Below, piece after piece: positions 44,441 to 55,641 of a stretch of DNA of 64,000 bases. This stretch comes from an uncultured Pelagibacteraceae bacterium (GTDB lineage: Bacteria > Pseudomonadota > Alphaproteobacteria > Pelagibacterales > Pelagibacteraceae). Under the pieces are notes generated by a model. It made no database searches and had not been told where the DNA came from. It saw nothing but the letters and a program-made list of their open reading frames with translations. The stretch lies in NCBI GenBank assembly GCA_902556855.1, contig CACDXJ010000001.1, positions 1 to 64,000 of the forward strand, in the 5' to 3' direction. A program made the position numbers and the translations under genes. Every line of letters begins with the position of its first letter. Positions within the stretch are counted from its first letter, which is position 1.

Positions 44441-45087
44441 TCTCTAGAGCCAAATATCGAACTTCCAATCCTAACATAAGTTGAATTAAAATTTACAGCT
44501 TCTTCATAATCTGATGACATGCCCATACTCAAATCATTAAGTTCTAAAGAAGAATTAATTTCATTTAATACTTTAAAATATTTAGATGGGTTTTGATCAT
44601 TAGGAGGAAGCGTCATAAGGCCAAGAATATTTAAATTATTCTCTTTAGTGCAATAATTATAAAATGAGTCAACTTGATCTATGGGAATGCCAGATTTTTG
44701 TAATTCATTACCTACGTTTACTTGAATAAAATAGTTAATTTTTTTATTGCTATTTTTTTCACATTTAGAAAAAATATCAGCCAGTTTCTGACTATCTAAA
44801 GAATGAATAAAATCAAATATTTCAAAAGCATCTTTTGCTTTATTGCTTTGCATCCTACCAACCATATGCAGTTTCAAATTTGAATTATGTTTTTTAATAG
44901 TGCTCCATTTTGATGATGCTTCTTGAACTTTATTTTCTCCAAAATGAGAATGACCAAAATCAATTAAAGGTTTGATGTGCTCAAGGGGAAAAGTTTTGCT
45001 TATCGCAACAATATTTACCTTTTTCTTTGGTTTTAGGTTGCTTATATTCAATTGTATTTTTTTAAAACTTTCTACTATGTTAGTCAT
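44437..45087 (-). CDS. YggS/PROSC-family PLP-binding protein
   Basis: VNIVAISKTFPLEHI, HFGENKVQEA, HMVGRMQSNKAKDAF, GMSSDYEEAV. Confidence 0.93.
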   Translation of the reverse strand: MTNIVESFKKIQLNISNLKPKKKVNIVAISKTFPLEHIKPLIDFGHSHFGENKVQEASSKWSTIKKHNSNLKLHMVGRMQSNKAKDAFEIFDFIHSLDSQKLADIFSKCEKNSNKKINYFIQVNVGNELQKSGIPIDQVDSFYNYCTKENNLNILGLMTLPPNDQNPSKYFKVLNEINSSLELNDLSMGMSSDYEEAVNFNSTYVRIGSSIFGSRD

Positions 45088-45657
45088 ATGTTTGCTTTTA
45101 AAAATAAATATTTTTTCATTATCGAAAGTATCAAAGATATTGATTTAAGAAAAATTAAAAAACGTAATAAATTTGTAATTATTTATAGATATATTGAAAA
45201 GCAAGATAAAATATTTGAAATAAGGAGTTTTAGGAAGCAATGCAAATCTAGAAATATTAAATTTTTTGTTGCTAACAATTTGGAATTGGCAAAAAAATTG
45301 AGCTCTGATGGAATATATTTATCTGCAAAAAATAGAGAATTTAAGTATTTGTATTTAAAAAAAAATTTTAGCTTAATAGGTGGTGCACACAATTTAAAAG
45401 AAATTAACTTAAAAATTATGCAAGGTTGCAAAAAGATTGTATATGCAAGATTATTTAAAGTTACTTATAAGCCTCAAATGAATTATCTAGGAGTAATCAA
45501 GTTTAATTATTTATCAACTAATACAGGCAAAAAGATTATCCCATTAGGTGGCATAAGTTATGGCAATTTAAACAAGCTAAAACTTATTAAGTGTGATGCC
45601 TTTGCTGTTATGTCTGAGATAAAAAAAAAGCCGGCCATAATCGGCCGGCTTTTTTAG
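45088..45657 (+). CDS. Thiamine-phosphate synthase-like (ThiE/TenI family) protein
   Basis: SSDGIYLSAKNRE, LIGGAHNLKEI, IPLGGISYGNLNKLK, CDAFAVMSEI; track start 45052, M at 45088 abuts divergent YggS start. Confidence 0.65.
   Translation: MFAFKNKYFFIIESIKDIDLRKIKKRNKFVIIYRYIEKQDKIFEIRSFRKQCKSRNIKFFVANNLELAKKLSSDGIYLSAKNREFKYLYLKKNFSLIGGAHNLKEINLKIMQGCKKIVYARLFKVTYKPQMNYLGVIKFNYLSTNTGKKIIPLGGISYGNLNKLKLIKCDAFAVMSEIKKKPAIIGRLF
45621..45655. terminator. Bidirectional intrinsic terminator overlapping the 3' end of the ThiE-like CDS
   Basis: A9-GCCGGCC-ATAATC-GGCCGGC-T6; only strongly GC-rich hairpin noticed, between convergent genes. Confidence 0.9.
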
Positions 45658-45676
45658 AAAATCAAATTCTAAATAA

Positions 45677-46765
45677 TTAGAATTCCATTCCAAGAGAAAT
45701 AATTGATTTTCTCTCTTCTCTGTTTGCAGTGTAGTCAGAATTATCTGTGTCTACTAATGCTAAACCTAGTGTAGCACCACCAATATTGTATGATACTTGT
45801 ATGTAGTCTGCTTCTGCTTCAACTGATGACTCAGTTTGTGTAGATGCAGTTGCTGCCATAGTTTTGTCGATTCTTTCATATTTTTCTTGTGCGTAAGAAA
45901 CTGACATAGCATCATTTACTGCGAACTCTATACCGATACCAGAAAAGTTATATCTGTCACCGTTAGCAGCAGTAGCTGTATCTGCAGATGCAGATGCATA
46001 TTTATCAGCTACACCATTTTCATGGTAAGCGTCGAAGAAACCAATTTTAAAGTTCCCCATTGCGTACTGTGCATACACAGTTCCTGAAGACTCTGATTGA
46101 CCTGCTGTAATGTTATCGCCGCCTACTGTATATAGGTCTGCGCCAACTTTTAAGCCATCAATTGGAGCTGCAGTTACTTTGTATTGCGTTGCGTTTTGAC
46201 CATCTGCGTCAGAAGCATTCACAACACCTGATTGTTTGAAGCTGTTACCTTGACCATCAGCTGTATTTGGAGCGTATCCTACTGATAACGAAACACCAAA
46301 TGGTAATAAGTCAGCTGGAGTCGTGTAAGCTACATGTGGATCAGATGAAACGTCTTTACCAATACCGATCTGTGTCATTGTGTTAGCATAGTCTTGTCCA
46401 ACACCTACTGCACCGATACCGTATCCAAGTTCAGTTGATAAACCACCTTCAGCGTCATAGATACCTACTGTACCCATGTCACCCATAGTGATTACTAATG
46501 CAGTGTCATCGTTTGATGCAGCACCACCATCAGCCATATCTAACTCAGTGTGGTAATTCCAAGAGTAACCATTGTCCAATTCGCCTGTAGCGCTGAACTT
46601 TAGTTCGTTTGAAATACCAATTGCTTTACCTGTATTGTTTAATCCGCCGTTAATTACGTATGAAGCATTAGCAGAACCTGTTACTGTAAGTTCACCTGCT
46701 TTTGCAGCAAAAGAAATTAATGAAGCTGAAACTAAAACAACTAAAGTTTTAAGTATGTTTTTCAT
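45677..46765 (-). CDS. Outer-membrane porin
   Basis: Signal peptide; Gly/Ala/Asp-rich beta-barrel repeats; C-terminal aromatic (SLGMEF). Confidence 0.85.
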   Translation of the reverse strand: MKNILKTLVVLVSASLISFAAKAGELTVTGSANASYVINGGLNNTGKAIGISNELKFSATGELDNGYSWNYHTELDMADGGAASNDDTALVITMGDMGTVGIYDAEGGLSTELGYGIGAVGVGQDYANTMTQIGIGKDVSSDPHVAYTTPADLLPFGVSLSVGYAPNTADGQGNSFKQSGVVNASDADGQNATQYKVTAAPIDGLKVGADLYTVGGDNITAGQSESSGTVYAQYAMGNFKIGFFDAYHENGVADKYASASADTATAANGDRYNFSGIGIEFAVNDAMSVSYAQEKYERIDKTMAATASTQTESSVEAEADYIQVSYNIGGATLGLALVDTDNSDYTANREERKSIISLGMEF

Positions 46766-46962
46766 ATTGTTTTCCTTTATTGTTAATTTAATTTAATAAT
46801 TATTATTAAACTGGGATAAACTAACAAACTTTTACCCACATAACTGATTATTTGCTATACAATTAGCCTTTTTTTGAATATTGTGACATTTTTACAACAA
46901 TTATTCCCTCATTTTCTTGCAAAAATAGAGATTAAGGAAAGACTAAGCTGTAATTTAATTGT

Positions 46963-46983
46963 ATTTTGTTTATTAAACAAAAT
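46963..46983. repeat. Perfect 10-bp inverted repeat with 1-nt centre just upstream of the lipoprotein start
   Basis: ATTTTGTTTA-T-TAAACAAAAT read directly. Confidence 0.6.
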
Positions 46984-46984
46984 T

Positions 46985-47512
46985 ATGAAATTATTTAAGT
47001 CATTATTCCTTATCTCATTAATTGTAGTTTTTTTAAATTCTTGTGGGATGTATCAAAAAGTTGATCAAAGACAAATGCCAGATACAGCAAAAGAAAGAGC
47101 AAGAAAAAATGTGAATGAAGGACGTGGTACCAATATTGGTAGCCTTTTAAAAAACAGAGGTAAAACAAACTATGAATTTAGCACCTCAAATCCAATGTGG
47201 AGAGCTTCTTTAGAAACTCTAGATTTTTTACCACTAACCACTGTAGATTATTCTGGGGGTATCATCATCACAGACTGGTATTATAATGAACAAGGAAGTG
47301 CATCAGAGGCTATCAAGATATCTCTACGCTTCTTATCTAATGATATAAGAAGTGAAAGTTTAAAAATAATTGTTCATAAAAAAACTTGTAAAACAAATAA
47401 TAATTGTCAAATCTCATTGTTAAATGAAACTTCTATTAAAGAAGAGCTACACGCATCTATATTAAAAAAAGCATCTTTATTAGAAAAAAAAGACAAAGAA
47501 CAAAAAAAATAA
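46985..47512 (+). CDS. DUF3576-like lipoprotein
   Basis: Lipobox LNSCGMYQ; PMWRASLETLDFLPLTTVDYSGGIIITDWY; track start 46874 but signal peptide begins at 46985. Confidence 0.8.
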   Translation: MKLFKSLFLISLIVVFLNSCGMYQKVDQRQMPDTAKERARKNVNEGRGTNIGSLLKNRGKTNYEFSTSNPMWRASLETLDFLPLTTVDYSGGIIITDWYYNEQGSASEAIKISLRFLSNDIRSESLKIIVHKKTCKTNNNCQISLLNETSIKEELHASILKKASLLEKKDKEQKK

Positions 47513-47518
47513 ATCTGA

Positions 47519-50032
47519 ATGGAAAGAGTAAATTTTCAAGTCATTGAGAAAAAATGGCAAACAAAGTTTGTTTCTCAGAAATTATATAACGATAAAGGAA
47601 AAAAATTTTATTGTTTAGAAATGTTTCCATATCCATCTGGAAAAATTCATATGGGTCACGTTAGAAATTATGCAATTGGAGACGTAATAGCCAGGTATAA
47701 ATTCATGAACGGTTTCAACGTTTTACACCCAATGGGATGGGATGCGTTTGGTTTGCCAGCAGAAAACGCCTCTAAGCTAAATAATCTTCATCCAAAAGAA
47801 TGGACTAATCAAAATATCAAAACGATGAAAAACCAACTCAAAATGTTAGGTTTATCAATAGATTGGGACTTGGAAATTTCAACTTGTGATAAAGACTATT
47901 ACAAACATCAACAAGAGCTTTTCATTGATTTTTACAATCAAGGTTTAGTTTCTAGAAAAGAAACATATGTCAATTGGGATCCGGTAGAACAAACTGTTTT
48001 GGCTAATGAACAAGTCATCAATGGAAGAGGATGGAGATCAAATGCTATAGTTGAAAGAAAAAAGTTATCACAATGGTTTTTTAATATCACAAAATTTTCC
48101 GAAAATTTATTGAATGATTTAGACGAATTAGCCGGATGGCCAGAAAAAGTAAAATTGATGCAAAAAAATTGGATAGGAAAGTCCATTGGATGTGAAATAA
48201 ATTTTGATGTCACAAATACTAAACAGGAAATAAAGGTTTTTACTACAAGACCTGATACAATTTTTGGAGCTAGTTTCATAGCTTTATCAAGCGACCATCC
48301 TCTAAATAAAAGTTTTCTGGGCGATAAGGACTTTCAATCATTTAAGAAAAATTGCGATAGAACAGGTACTACTGAAGAAGCATTAGCAAATGCTGAAAAA
48401 ATTGGATTTAAAACTGATTTATCTGTTAAACATCCATTTATAAAAAATAAAAAAATACCAGTCTATTTCGCAAATTTTGTATTAATGGATTATGGAACAG
48501 GTGCTATTTTTGGATGTCCTGCTCATGATCAAAGAGACTTTGAATTTGCAAAAAAATATAAATTAGAAATAACTACTGTAGTAACAGATGGAAACAAACA
48601 AAATAATGATGAAGCTTACACAGGAGGCGGAAAACTTATTAATTCAGATTTTTTAAATAATCTTAATGTAGAGCAGGCAAAAGAAAGAATTATAAAAGAG
48701 ATTGAGTCAAAAAAATTAGGCAAAAGCAAAACTCTATTTAGACTTAAAGATTGGGGTATTTCGAGACAAAGATATTGGGGTTGTCCAATACCTATGATTT
48801 ATTTAGAGGATGGCACTGTTACTCCAGTTGATAAAAGTGAATTGCCTATTGAATTACCACAAGATATTGACCTTAATTCCAAAGGTAATCCTTTAGCTAA
48901 TCACCCAAAATGGAAATTTACTACTCAAAAATCTACTGGAAAAAAAGCTACTAGAGAAACTGATACCCTTGATACTTTTGTAGACTCCTCATGGTATTTC
49001 ATGAGATTCTGCTCTCCAAATTTTTCTAAAGGACCTTTTGATGAAAAAAAAATTAATTACTGGATGCCTGTAGATCAATATATTGGTGGAATTGAGCATG
49101 CAATTCTTCACTTGCTATATTCTAGATTCTTTACAAAGGGTATAAGTGAGTTCAATAAGTCAGTAAATATCTCAGAACCTTTTAAAAACTTATTCACACA
49201 AGGCATGGTTTGTCATGAATCTTATAAGGACTCAAAAGGGGAATGGTTATACCCCGATGAAATTGAAAAAATAGATGCTAGCACGGCCATTAAAAAAAGT
49301 GACAAAAGTAGAGTAATTATCGGTCCGCCTGAGTCTATGTCAAAATCAAAAAAAAATACAATTGATCCTGAAACTATGATCCAAAATTACGGAGCAGACG
49401 CAGTGAGATGGTTTATTTTATCTGACAGTCCGCCAGAAAAAGACGTTCAGTGGTCAGACTCTGGCGTAATATCAGCAAATAAATTTTTACAAAAAATTTG
49501 GAATCTTGTATTTACTATTAAAAATAGAAAAAATTCTAAAGTAGACAAAGCTATTGAGGAAAAATTTTCTAAGGAAATTAATAATTTCATAAATAAGATA
49601 GACTTATCCATAAAAAGTTTTAGATTTAATGTTTCTATTGCTCAATTTTATGAATTATATAATTTCTTAAAAGAGAATTTAGAAAAAAACTTAAGTAATA
49701 GAATATTAACACAAAATATAATTAACATTCTTAAAACAATGGTTCCGTTTGTTCCTCATATAGCTAACGAATGTCTCGAATTAATGAATTGCGAAAATCT
49801 TGATAAATGGCCAAAAATTGATAAAACGAAATTATCAGAACAAGTTAAGTTGGCTGTGCAAATTAATGGAAAAACAAGAGATATCATAGAAATTAAAAAG
49901 GATTTACTAGAAAAAGATATTTTTGAGCTTGTATCTAAAAATTTTAAAACAAAAAAATATATTGAAAATAAAAAAATATCTAGGACTATCTTCGTCAAAA
50001 ATAAAATTGTAAATTATATAATCTCCAAATGA
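47519..50032 (+). CDS. leuS: Leucyl-tRNA synthetase
   Basis: [40 protein letters not shown]; 837 aa. Confidence 0.98.
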   Translation: MERVNFQVIEKKWQTKFVSQKLYNDKGKKFYCLEMFPYPSGKIHMGHVRNYAIGDVIARYKFMNGFNVLHPMGWDAFGLPAENASKLNNLHPKEWTNQNIKTMKNQLKMLGLSIDWDLEISTCDKDYYKHQQELFIDFYNQGLVSRKETYVNWDPVEQTVLANEQVINGRGWRSNAIVERKKLSQWFFNITKFSENLLNDLDELAGWPEKVKLMQKNWIGKSIGCEINFDVTNTKQEIKVFTTRPDTIFGASFIALSSDHPLNKSFLGDKDFQSFKKNCDRTGTTEEALANAEKIGFKTDLSVKHPFIKNKKIPVYFANFVLMDYGTGAIFGCPAHDQRDFEFAKKYKLEITTVVTDGNKQNNDEAYTGGGKLINSDFLNNLNVEQAKERIIKEIESKKLGKSKTLFRLKDWGISRQRYWGCPIPMIYLEDGTVTPVDKSELPIELPQDIDLNSKGNPLANHPKWKFTTQKSTGKKATRETDTLDTFVDSSWYFMRFCSPNFSKGPFDEKKINYWMPVDQYIGGIEHAILHLLYSRFFTKGISEFNKSVNISEPFKNLFTQGMVCHESYKDSKGEWLYPDEIEKIDASTAIKKSDKSRVIIGPPESMSKSKKNTIDPETMIQNYGADAVRWFILSDSPPEKDVQWSDSGVISANKFLQKIWNLVFTIKNRKNSKVDKAIEEKFSKEINNFINKIDLSIKSFRFNVSIAQFYELYNFLKENLEKNLSNRILTQNIINILKTMVPFVPHIANECLELMNCENLDKWPKIDKTKLSEQVKLAVQINGKTRDIIEIKKDLLEKDIFELVSKNFKTKKYIENKKISRTIFVKNKIVNYIISK

Positions 50033-50499
50033 AATTGAGAATTATTTCTATAACAACACTTCTTTTATTATTTCTTTCAGGATGTGGCTTTAAAGTTGTA
50101 AATAAATCAGAATTAAGTAATTTTAAAATAGTTGAGATAAATACTTTTGGAGAAAAAAGAATCAATTTTAATTTAAAAAATAAATTATCTTTTGCAAGAG
50201 GTTCTGAAAGTAATTCATTGAGCTTAGATTTAAATACAATTAAAGAAAAAAATATTAAGGAAAAAAATATCCAAAATGAGATTACAAAATATGAAATAAT
50301 CATCAATACTAGGGTTAAATTTAGAGTAATTAAAACAGGTTTATCTGGTGAGTTTGCAATCAAAAAAACAGGAGATTATACTGTAGCAAATCAATATTCT
50401 CAGACGTTAACTAATGAAAAAAACTTAACTAAAATTCTTACGAATAACATTGCGGAAGAGATAATTAATGAACTAATAATCAGAATAAATGCAATATAA
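50029..50499 (+). CDS. lptE: LptE-like LPS-assembly lipoprotein
   Basis: [11 protein letters not shown] lipobox; leuS-lptE-holA synteny. Confidence 0.8.
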   Translation: MKLRIISITTLLLLFLSGCGFKVVNKSELSNFKIVEINTFGEKRINFNLKNKLSFARGSESNSLSLDLNTIKEKNIKEKNIQNEITKYEIIINTRVKFRVIKTGLSGEFAIKKTGDYTVANQYSQTLTNEKNLTKILTNNIAEEIINELIIRINAI

Positions 50500-51478
50500 A
50501 AGTTATTTAATTGAGCAAAACATAGGAAATTTAAAAGAAAATTTAGTTCTTTTTTACGGTGAAAATATTGGTTTAATAGATGATTTTAAAAGCTCAATTA
50601 AAAAATTTTATAAAGATCAATTTGAAATAATTAACTTTACTCAAGAAGATATTTTAAAAAATAACAACTTATTAACAAAAGAAGTTATGAACTCTTCTTT
50701 ATTCGATAAAAAAAAAATTTTATTTATTCAACAATCAGATGACAAACTTTTAAAACATTTTGAAGAATTAAAAAGTGAATTGAATGAAAATAAAATTTAT
50801 ATTTTTTCATCAACTTTAGACAAAAAATCTAAACTTCGAAATTTTTTTGAAAAAAACTCAGAAGTAGGTATTGTCCCTTGTTACCAAGATAACGAACAAA
50901 GTATTAAGAAAATAATTTTTGAAAAATTAAAAGGGCACGAGGGTTTGTCAGCGATAAACGTAAATATGATAATAGAAAATTCTGGATTAGAAAGATCAAA
51001 ATTAAATAACGAATTAGAAAAGATAAAGCTTTTTTTTAATAATAAAATTATTGAAACAGAAAAACTGGAAATTTTATTAAATATTAAAATTAATGAAGAT
51101 TTTAATACCCTTAAGGACCATGCTTTACTTGGAAATAAATTGAAAACTAATAAATTATTATCAGAAACGATTATAGATGATGAGAAAATGCTCTTTTATC
51201 TTAATAGCCTAAACCAAAGACTTAATAAAATAAAAGAAGTAAGGCAAAGCTCCTCGACAAATATAGAGCTATCAGTAAATAGTTTAAAACCACCTATTTT
51301 CTGGAAAGATAAGCCTAATTTTATTGACCAAACAAAAAAATGGACCAATAAAAAAATTATCGAGATTCTAGATCTTACTTATAAACTTGAGGTACAAATT
51401 AAAAGCAATTCAATAGCAAATAAGAAAATATTACTAAAGAAATTGATGATAGATGTTTGTGAATTAGCTAATTCTTAG
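50489..51478 (+). CDS. holA: DNA polymerase III delta subunit
   Basis: FYGENIGLIDDFKSSIK, ALLGNKLKTNKLLSETIIDDEKMLFYLNSL; synteny. Confidence 0.85.
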   Translation: MQYKSYLIEQNIGNLKENLVLFYGENIGLIDDFKSSIKKFYKDQFEIINFTQEDILKNNNLLTKEVMNSSLFDKKKILFIQQSDDKLLKHFEELKSELNENKIYIFSSTLDKKSKLRNFFEKNSEVGIVPCYQDNEQSIKKIIFEKLKGHEGLSAINVNMIIENSGLERSKLNNELEKIKLFFNNKIIETEKLEILLNIKINEDFNTLKDHALLGNKLKTNKLLSETIIDDEKMLFYLNSLNQRLNKIKEVRQSSSTNIELSVNSLKPPIFWKDKPNFIDQTKKWTNKKIIEILDLTYKLEVQIKSNSIANKKILLKKLMIDVCELANS

Positions 51479-52322
51479 TAAGTAAATCAGAAATCAACTC
51501 GAATTGGTCTAAATCTTTATATTCAATAATAATTTTACCGGAATTATTTTTTTTGTTAAGAATATTCACCCTCAAACCTAGAATTTTTTGTATTTTTTCC
51601 TGAACCCTTAAAACATTAGCATCTATTGTTTTTTCTTTTTTACTACCTTTTTTATTTCTAATTAGGTATTCAACTTTTCTAGCACTATAGTTTTTTGAAA
51701 CTATTTCTTCTGCTATTGAAGATGCATTTGAAATTCCAATCAATGGTCGAGCTTGCCCAGAAGTTAAACTACCTTCTTCTAACATTGCGATAACATCGCT
51801 CGGGAGTGTTAATAATCTCAAAGTATTACTGATGTGGCTACGACTTTTGGACATAAGTTTGGAGATACTTTCATGATCGTATTTAAATTCGTCATTAAGT
51901 CTTTTGTATCCTTTAGCCTCTTCTATTGGATTAAGATCGTCTCTTTGTATATTTTCAACAATAGCAACTTCTAAAGATTCAACATCATTTAAATCTAAGA
52001 TAGTTACAGGTATTTCATGTAAACCTGCTTTTTGAGCAGCTAACCATCTTCTTTCACCAGCAACAATTTCAAATTTACCTGTGTCAGCTTTACTTGGTCT
52101 AACAGCTATAGGCTGAATAATACCGTTTTTTTTTATTGACTCTGCTAATTCATTTAATTTGTCTTCCTTAAAATTTTGTCTAGGTTGGTAGGGATTTCTG
52201 CTCAGATCGCTTATAGAAACCTTATTTAATGCCTGATTTTCTTGAGTTTTTTTTTGAGATGAGTCATCACCAAATAACGCTGATAAACCTCTACCCAATC
52301 CCTTTTTTTTTCCTGCTGTCAT
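51468..52322 (-). CDS. parB: Chromosome-partitioning protein ParB
   Basis: RNPYQPRQNF, VAGERRWLAAQKAGL, VENIQRDDLNPIEEAKGYKRL. Confidence 0.97.
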   Translation of the reverse strand: MTAGKKKGLGRGLSALFGDDSSQKKTQENQALNKVSISDLSRNPYQPRQNFKEDKLNELAESIKKNGIIQPIAVRPSKADTGKFEIVAGERRWLAAQKAGLHEIPVTILDLNDVESLEVAIVENIQRDDLNPIEEAKGYKRLNDEFKYDHESISKLMSKSRSHISNTLRLLTLPSDVIAMLEEGSLTSGQARPLIGISNASSIAEEIVSKNYSARKVEYLIRNKKGSKKEKTIDANVLRVQEKIQKILGLRVNILNKKNNSGKIIIEYKDLDQFELISDLLTKN

Positions 52323-53116
52323 GCAGCACTCTCAACTGTGTTATTTTTCATAAATTCTTCTGCAAGTTTAAAATATGATTTACTACCAACGCAATTTTTA
52401 TCATAAATCACACATGGTAAACCGTGGGATGGCGCTTCAGATAATCTTACGTTTCGTTGAATTACAGTTTGATAAACTTTTTCTTTAAAATAATTTCGAG
52501 CTTCTTTATCCACTTGTAATGAAAGTTTATTTCTTTTGTCAAACATAGTTAATAATATTCCTCTAATTTTTAAATTTGGATTTAAATTTTCTTTGATCCT
52601 TTCTATTGTTTTTACCAATTGAGTTATACCTTCCAGTGCAAAGAATTCTGTCTGTAATGGAACTAGTAATTCGTCTGCTGCAACAAGAGCCATAATAGTC
52701 AATAAACTCAGAGATGGTGGGCAGTCTATAAAAATATTATCGTATTTTTCCAATAATCCATTCTTCTCTATACTTAAAATTTCTTTTAATAAAAATGCTC
52801 TATTTGAGTCATTTGCAGTTTCAACTTCAAGACCGGATAAATTTACATGTGAGCCAATTAAATCTAAATTATCTATTTCTGTTTTTTGAATCGTGTCTTT
52901 AATAGAAATTTTTTTAATTAACAAATTGTAAATATTTTTGGACTCTTCGTTATTGCTTTTACCTAAACCTGTTGTAGCGTTACCTTGAGGATCTAAATCT
53001 ATAACTAAATTATTATGACCCAAAATGGACAGTGATGCTGCTAAATTTATAACAGTAGTTGTTTTTCCGACTCCTCCCTTTTGATTTATGACAGCTAAAA
53101 TAGTTTTTTTTCTCAT
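52319..53116 (-). CDS. parA: Chromosome-partitioning ATPase ParA
   Basis: NQKGGVGKTTTVINLAASL, DLDPQGNATTGLG. Confidence 0.97.
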   Translation of the reverse strand: MRKKTILAVINQKGGVGKTTTVINLAASLSILGHNNLVIDLDPQGNATTGLGKSNNEESKNIYNLLIKKISIKDTIQKTEIDNLDLIGSHVNLSGLEVETANDSNRAFLLKEILSIEKNGLLEKYDNIFIDCPPSLSLLTIMALVAADELLVPLQTEFFALEGITQLVKTIERIKENLNPNLKIRGILLTMFDKRNKLSLQVDKEARNYFKEKVYQTVIQRNVRLSEAPSHGLPCVIYDKNCVGSKSYFKLAEEFMKNNTVESAA

Positions 53117-53731
53117 TTACTGTTTTATTTGCATCAAAATTATTTTTGAATCTTCATTTGTAATACTTTTTTCTAATTTATAATGGTATTTTTTAGTTTT
53201 AAAAGATTTATTTATATCTTCCTGTGCATTTTGACCCTTCAAAATGATTAATTTATGAGGCTTTCTAGCGATTTCACGTGAAACTTGTATTATCTTTTCA
53301 AGTTTTTTAAAAGCTCTACAGGTAATGATGTCAGCATCTAGTATTTCATTATTTATATCTCCTAAAACCTTAGCTCTTAGATCTAAACTCTTGATTACAG
53401 AGTTTAAAAAAGCTCTTTTTACTGGTGATTTTTCATATAATTTCACGTGAAAAGACTTGTTTTTATTGAATATTTCTACAATTAGACCAGGAAAACCTGC
53501 GCCTGAGCCTAAATCTGCTAAAGATGATAATCTAAAATCGATGAACCTTAATATCTGAGCAGAGTCGAGAATGTGTCGAAACCAAATCGATTTTTCAGTA
53601 CTTTTTGAAATTAAATTATGTAATTGATTTTCCTTTAAGACCAATTCGCTAAATTTCTTTAACTTCTCTATTGAAAGATCATCAAAATTTAGATCTTTTT
53701 TCAATATTTTTATAACTTCAGGCTGCTGCAT
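53117..53731 (-). CDS. rsmG: 16S rRNA m7G527 methyltransferase RsmG (GidB)
   Basis: WFRHILDSAQIL, LADLGSGAGFPGLI. Confidence 0.95.
   Translation of the reverse strand: MQQPEVIKILKKDLNFDDLSIEKLKKFSELVLKENQLHNLISKSTEKSIWFRHILDSAQILRFIDFRLSSLADLGSGAGFPGLIVEIFNKNKSFHVKLYEKSPVKRAFLNSVIKSLDLRAKVLGDINNEILDADIITCRAFKKLEKIIQVSREIARKPHKLIILKGQNAQEDINKSFKTKKYHYKLEKSITNEDSKIILMQIKQ
53272..53283. promoter_or_regulatory. parS-like site 1
   Basis: TTTCACGTGAAA core of TGTTTCACGTGAAACA. Confidence 0.75.
53441..53452. promoter_or_regulatory. parS-like site 2
   Basis: TTTCACGTGAAA, 169 bp from site 1. Confidence 0.75.
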
Positions 53732-55599
53732 TAAGCAGAAGCTTTATATCTAAGTTTTTTGATATGTGAAAGAAGTATAATTATAGCTGCAGGTGTTACA
53801 CCATCTATGCGAATAGCCTGACCTAGGGTTTTTGGCTTAACTTGGGTCAATTTAATCCTAATCTCGTTAGATAGACCACTAAGTTTTTCATAATCTATGC
53901 CCTCTGGTATAATAACCGACTCATCTTTCTTAAAAGACTCTATATCTCTGTCTTGTCTTTCAAGGTAACCCATATAATGGGCATCTGTTACAACTTGATT
54001 TTCTATGGACCTTGAAAAACTAGGAATATCTCGAAAAACCTGCCTTATTTTAGCCATATTTACTTTTCGCTGACCCATAATCTCTAAACAAGATCTTTTG
54101 ACTCCGTCCATGGCAATTTTAATACCAAATTTTTTAGCTTGATTAGGAGTTAAATAATTATTTTTTAAAATTTTATTAAGAGCAAAAATATTTTTTTTCT
54201 TTGAATTAAATATTTTTTTTCTCTCCGACTTCACTAAATTTAAATTGATTCCGAAATCAGTTAGTCTTTGATCGGCGTTATCGGCCCTTAAAGTTAATCT
54301 ATATTCAGCTCTTGATGTAAACATTCTATAGGGTTCTGTAACTCCTTTAGTAATGAGGTCATCAATCATTACACCAATATAAGAAGTTGAACGATCTAAA
54401 ATAAACTCATCTTGATTTCGAATTTTTAATGCCGCATTGATCCCTGCTATCAAACCTTGAGCTGCAGCTTCTTCATACCCTGTAGTTCCATTAATTTGTC
54501 CAGCAAGAAATAAAGAATTAATTTTTTTGGTTTCTAAGGTTGATTTTAACTCCCTTGGATCCACATAATCATACTCAATTGCGTATCCTGCCCTCTTCAT
54601 CTTAACACGCTCTAAACCCTTGATTTTACTTAATATTTTAAGCTGTATCTCCTCCGGAAGAGAGGTTGATATACCATTTGGGTAAATAGTATTGTCCTTT
54701 AGTCCCTCTGGTTCTAGGAATATTTGGTGTTTTTCTTTTTCCTTAAACTTAACAATTTTATCCTCTATAGATGGACAATACCTTGGTCCTACTCCTTTTA
54801 TGTTTCCTGAATACATGGCGCTTCTTGAAATATTTTCACTAATGATTTTATGAACATCATTATTTGTGTAAGTCATCCCACATTTAATCTGCTTATTATT
54901 GATCTTATTCGTCAAGAAGGAGAAATAGTAATGATCATCATCAGCAGGCTGCATTTCTAAGTCATCATAATTAATTGTATCGCCATCTAGTCTAGGAGGT
55001 GTTCCGGTTTTTAATCTTCCAATTTGCATTTTAAATTTTGCTAGTTGTTCACTTAAACCGGTAGATGGTTTTTCATCATAACGACCAGCTGGTATTTGTG
55101 TTTCACCTATATGTATTAAACCATTCAAAAAAGTTCCCGTGGTAAGTATTAGTTCTTTAGTTCTTATTTCCTTGCCGCTCTGGCAAGCGAATCCTATAAC
55201 TTTGTTGTTATCAAATAAAAATTTTACTACTGGATCGGCTACTACCTCTAAATTTTCATAGTTTAATAAAATCTTTTGCATATGCTCTTTATAAAGAGCT
55301 CTGTCTGATTGAGTTCTTGGCCCTTGCACTGCTGGGCCACGACTTCTATTTAATAATCTAAATTGAATACCTGATTTATCAGCTACTACACCCATCACAC
55401 CATCTAAAGCATCGATTTCTCTCACAAGATGACCTTTTCCAAGTCCTCCTATAGCGGGATTACACGACATTTCACCAATAGTCTCAATTTTATGTGTAAA
55501 AAGAGCAGTATTTACGCCCATTCTAGCGGAAGCTGCTGCTGCCTCACATCCGGCGTGTCCTCCACCTATAACTACTACATCATAGCTTTGTTTTGTCAT
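53731..55599 (-). CDS. mnmG: tRNA uridine-5-carboxymethylaminomethyl modification enzyme MnmG
   Basis: [44 protein letters not shown]. Confidence 0.98.
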   Translation of the reverse strand: MTKQSYDVVVIGGGHAGCEAAAASARMGVNTALFTHKIETIGEMSCNPAIGGLGKGHLVREIDALDGVMGVVADKSGIQFRLLNRSRGPAVQGPRTQSDRALYKEHMQKILLNYENLEVVADPVVKFLFDNNKVIGFACQSGKEIRTKELILTTGTFLNGLIHIGETQIPAGRYDEKPSTGLSEQLAKFKMQIGRLKTGTPPRLDGDTINYDDLEMQPADDDHYYFSFLTNKINNKQIKCGMTYTNNDVHKIISENISRSAMYSGNIKGVGPRYCPSIEDKIVKFKEKEKHQIFLEPEGLKDNTIYPNGISTSLPEEIQLKILSKIKGLERVKMKRAGYAIEYDYVDPRELKSTLETKKINSLFLAGQINGTTGYEEAAAQGLIAGINAALKIRNQDEFILDRSTSYIGVMIDDLITKGVTEPYRMFTSRAEYRLTLRADNADQRLTDFGINLNLVKSERKKIFNSKKKNIFALNKILKNNYLTPNQAKKFGIKIAMDGVKRSCLEIMGQRKVNMAKIRQVFRDIPSFSRSIENQVVTDAHYMGYLERQDRDIESFKKDESVIIPEGIDYEKLSGLSNEIRIKLTQVKPKTLGQAIRIDGVTPAAIIILLSHIKKLRYKASA

Positions 55600-55641
55600 G
55601 TTGTGAATGTAAACGTCTAGATTAAGAATACAAGTAATATT

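Noticed and set aside
49995-50363. Minus-strand 122-aa ORF opposite lptE
   Set aside because: Hydrophobic antisense reading of a Lys/Asn-rich gene; lptE has lipobox and synteny.
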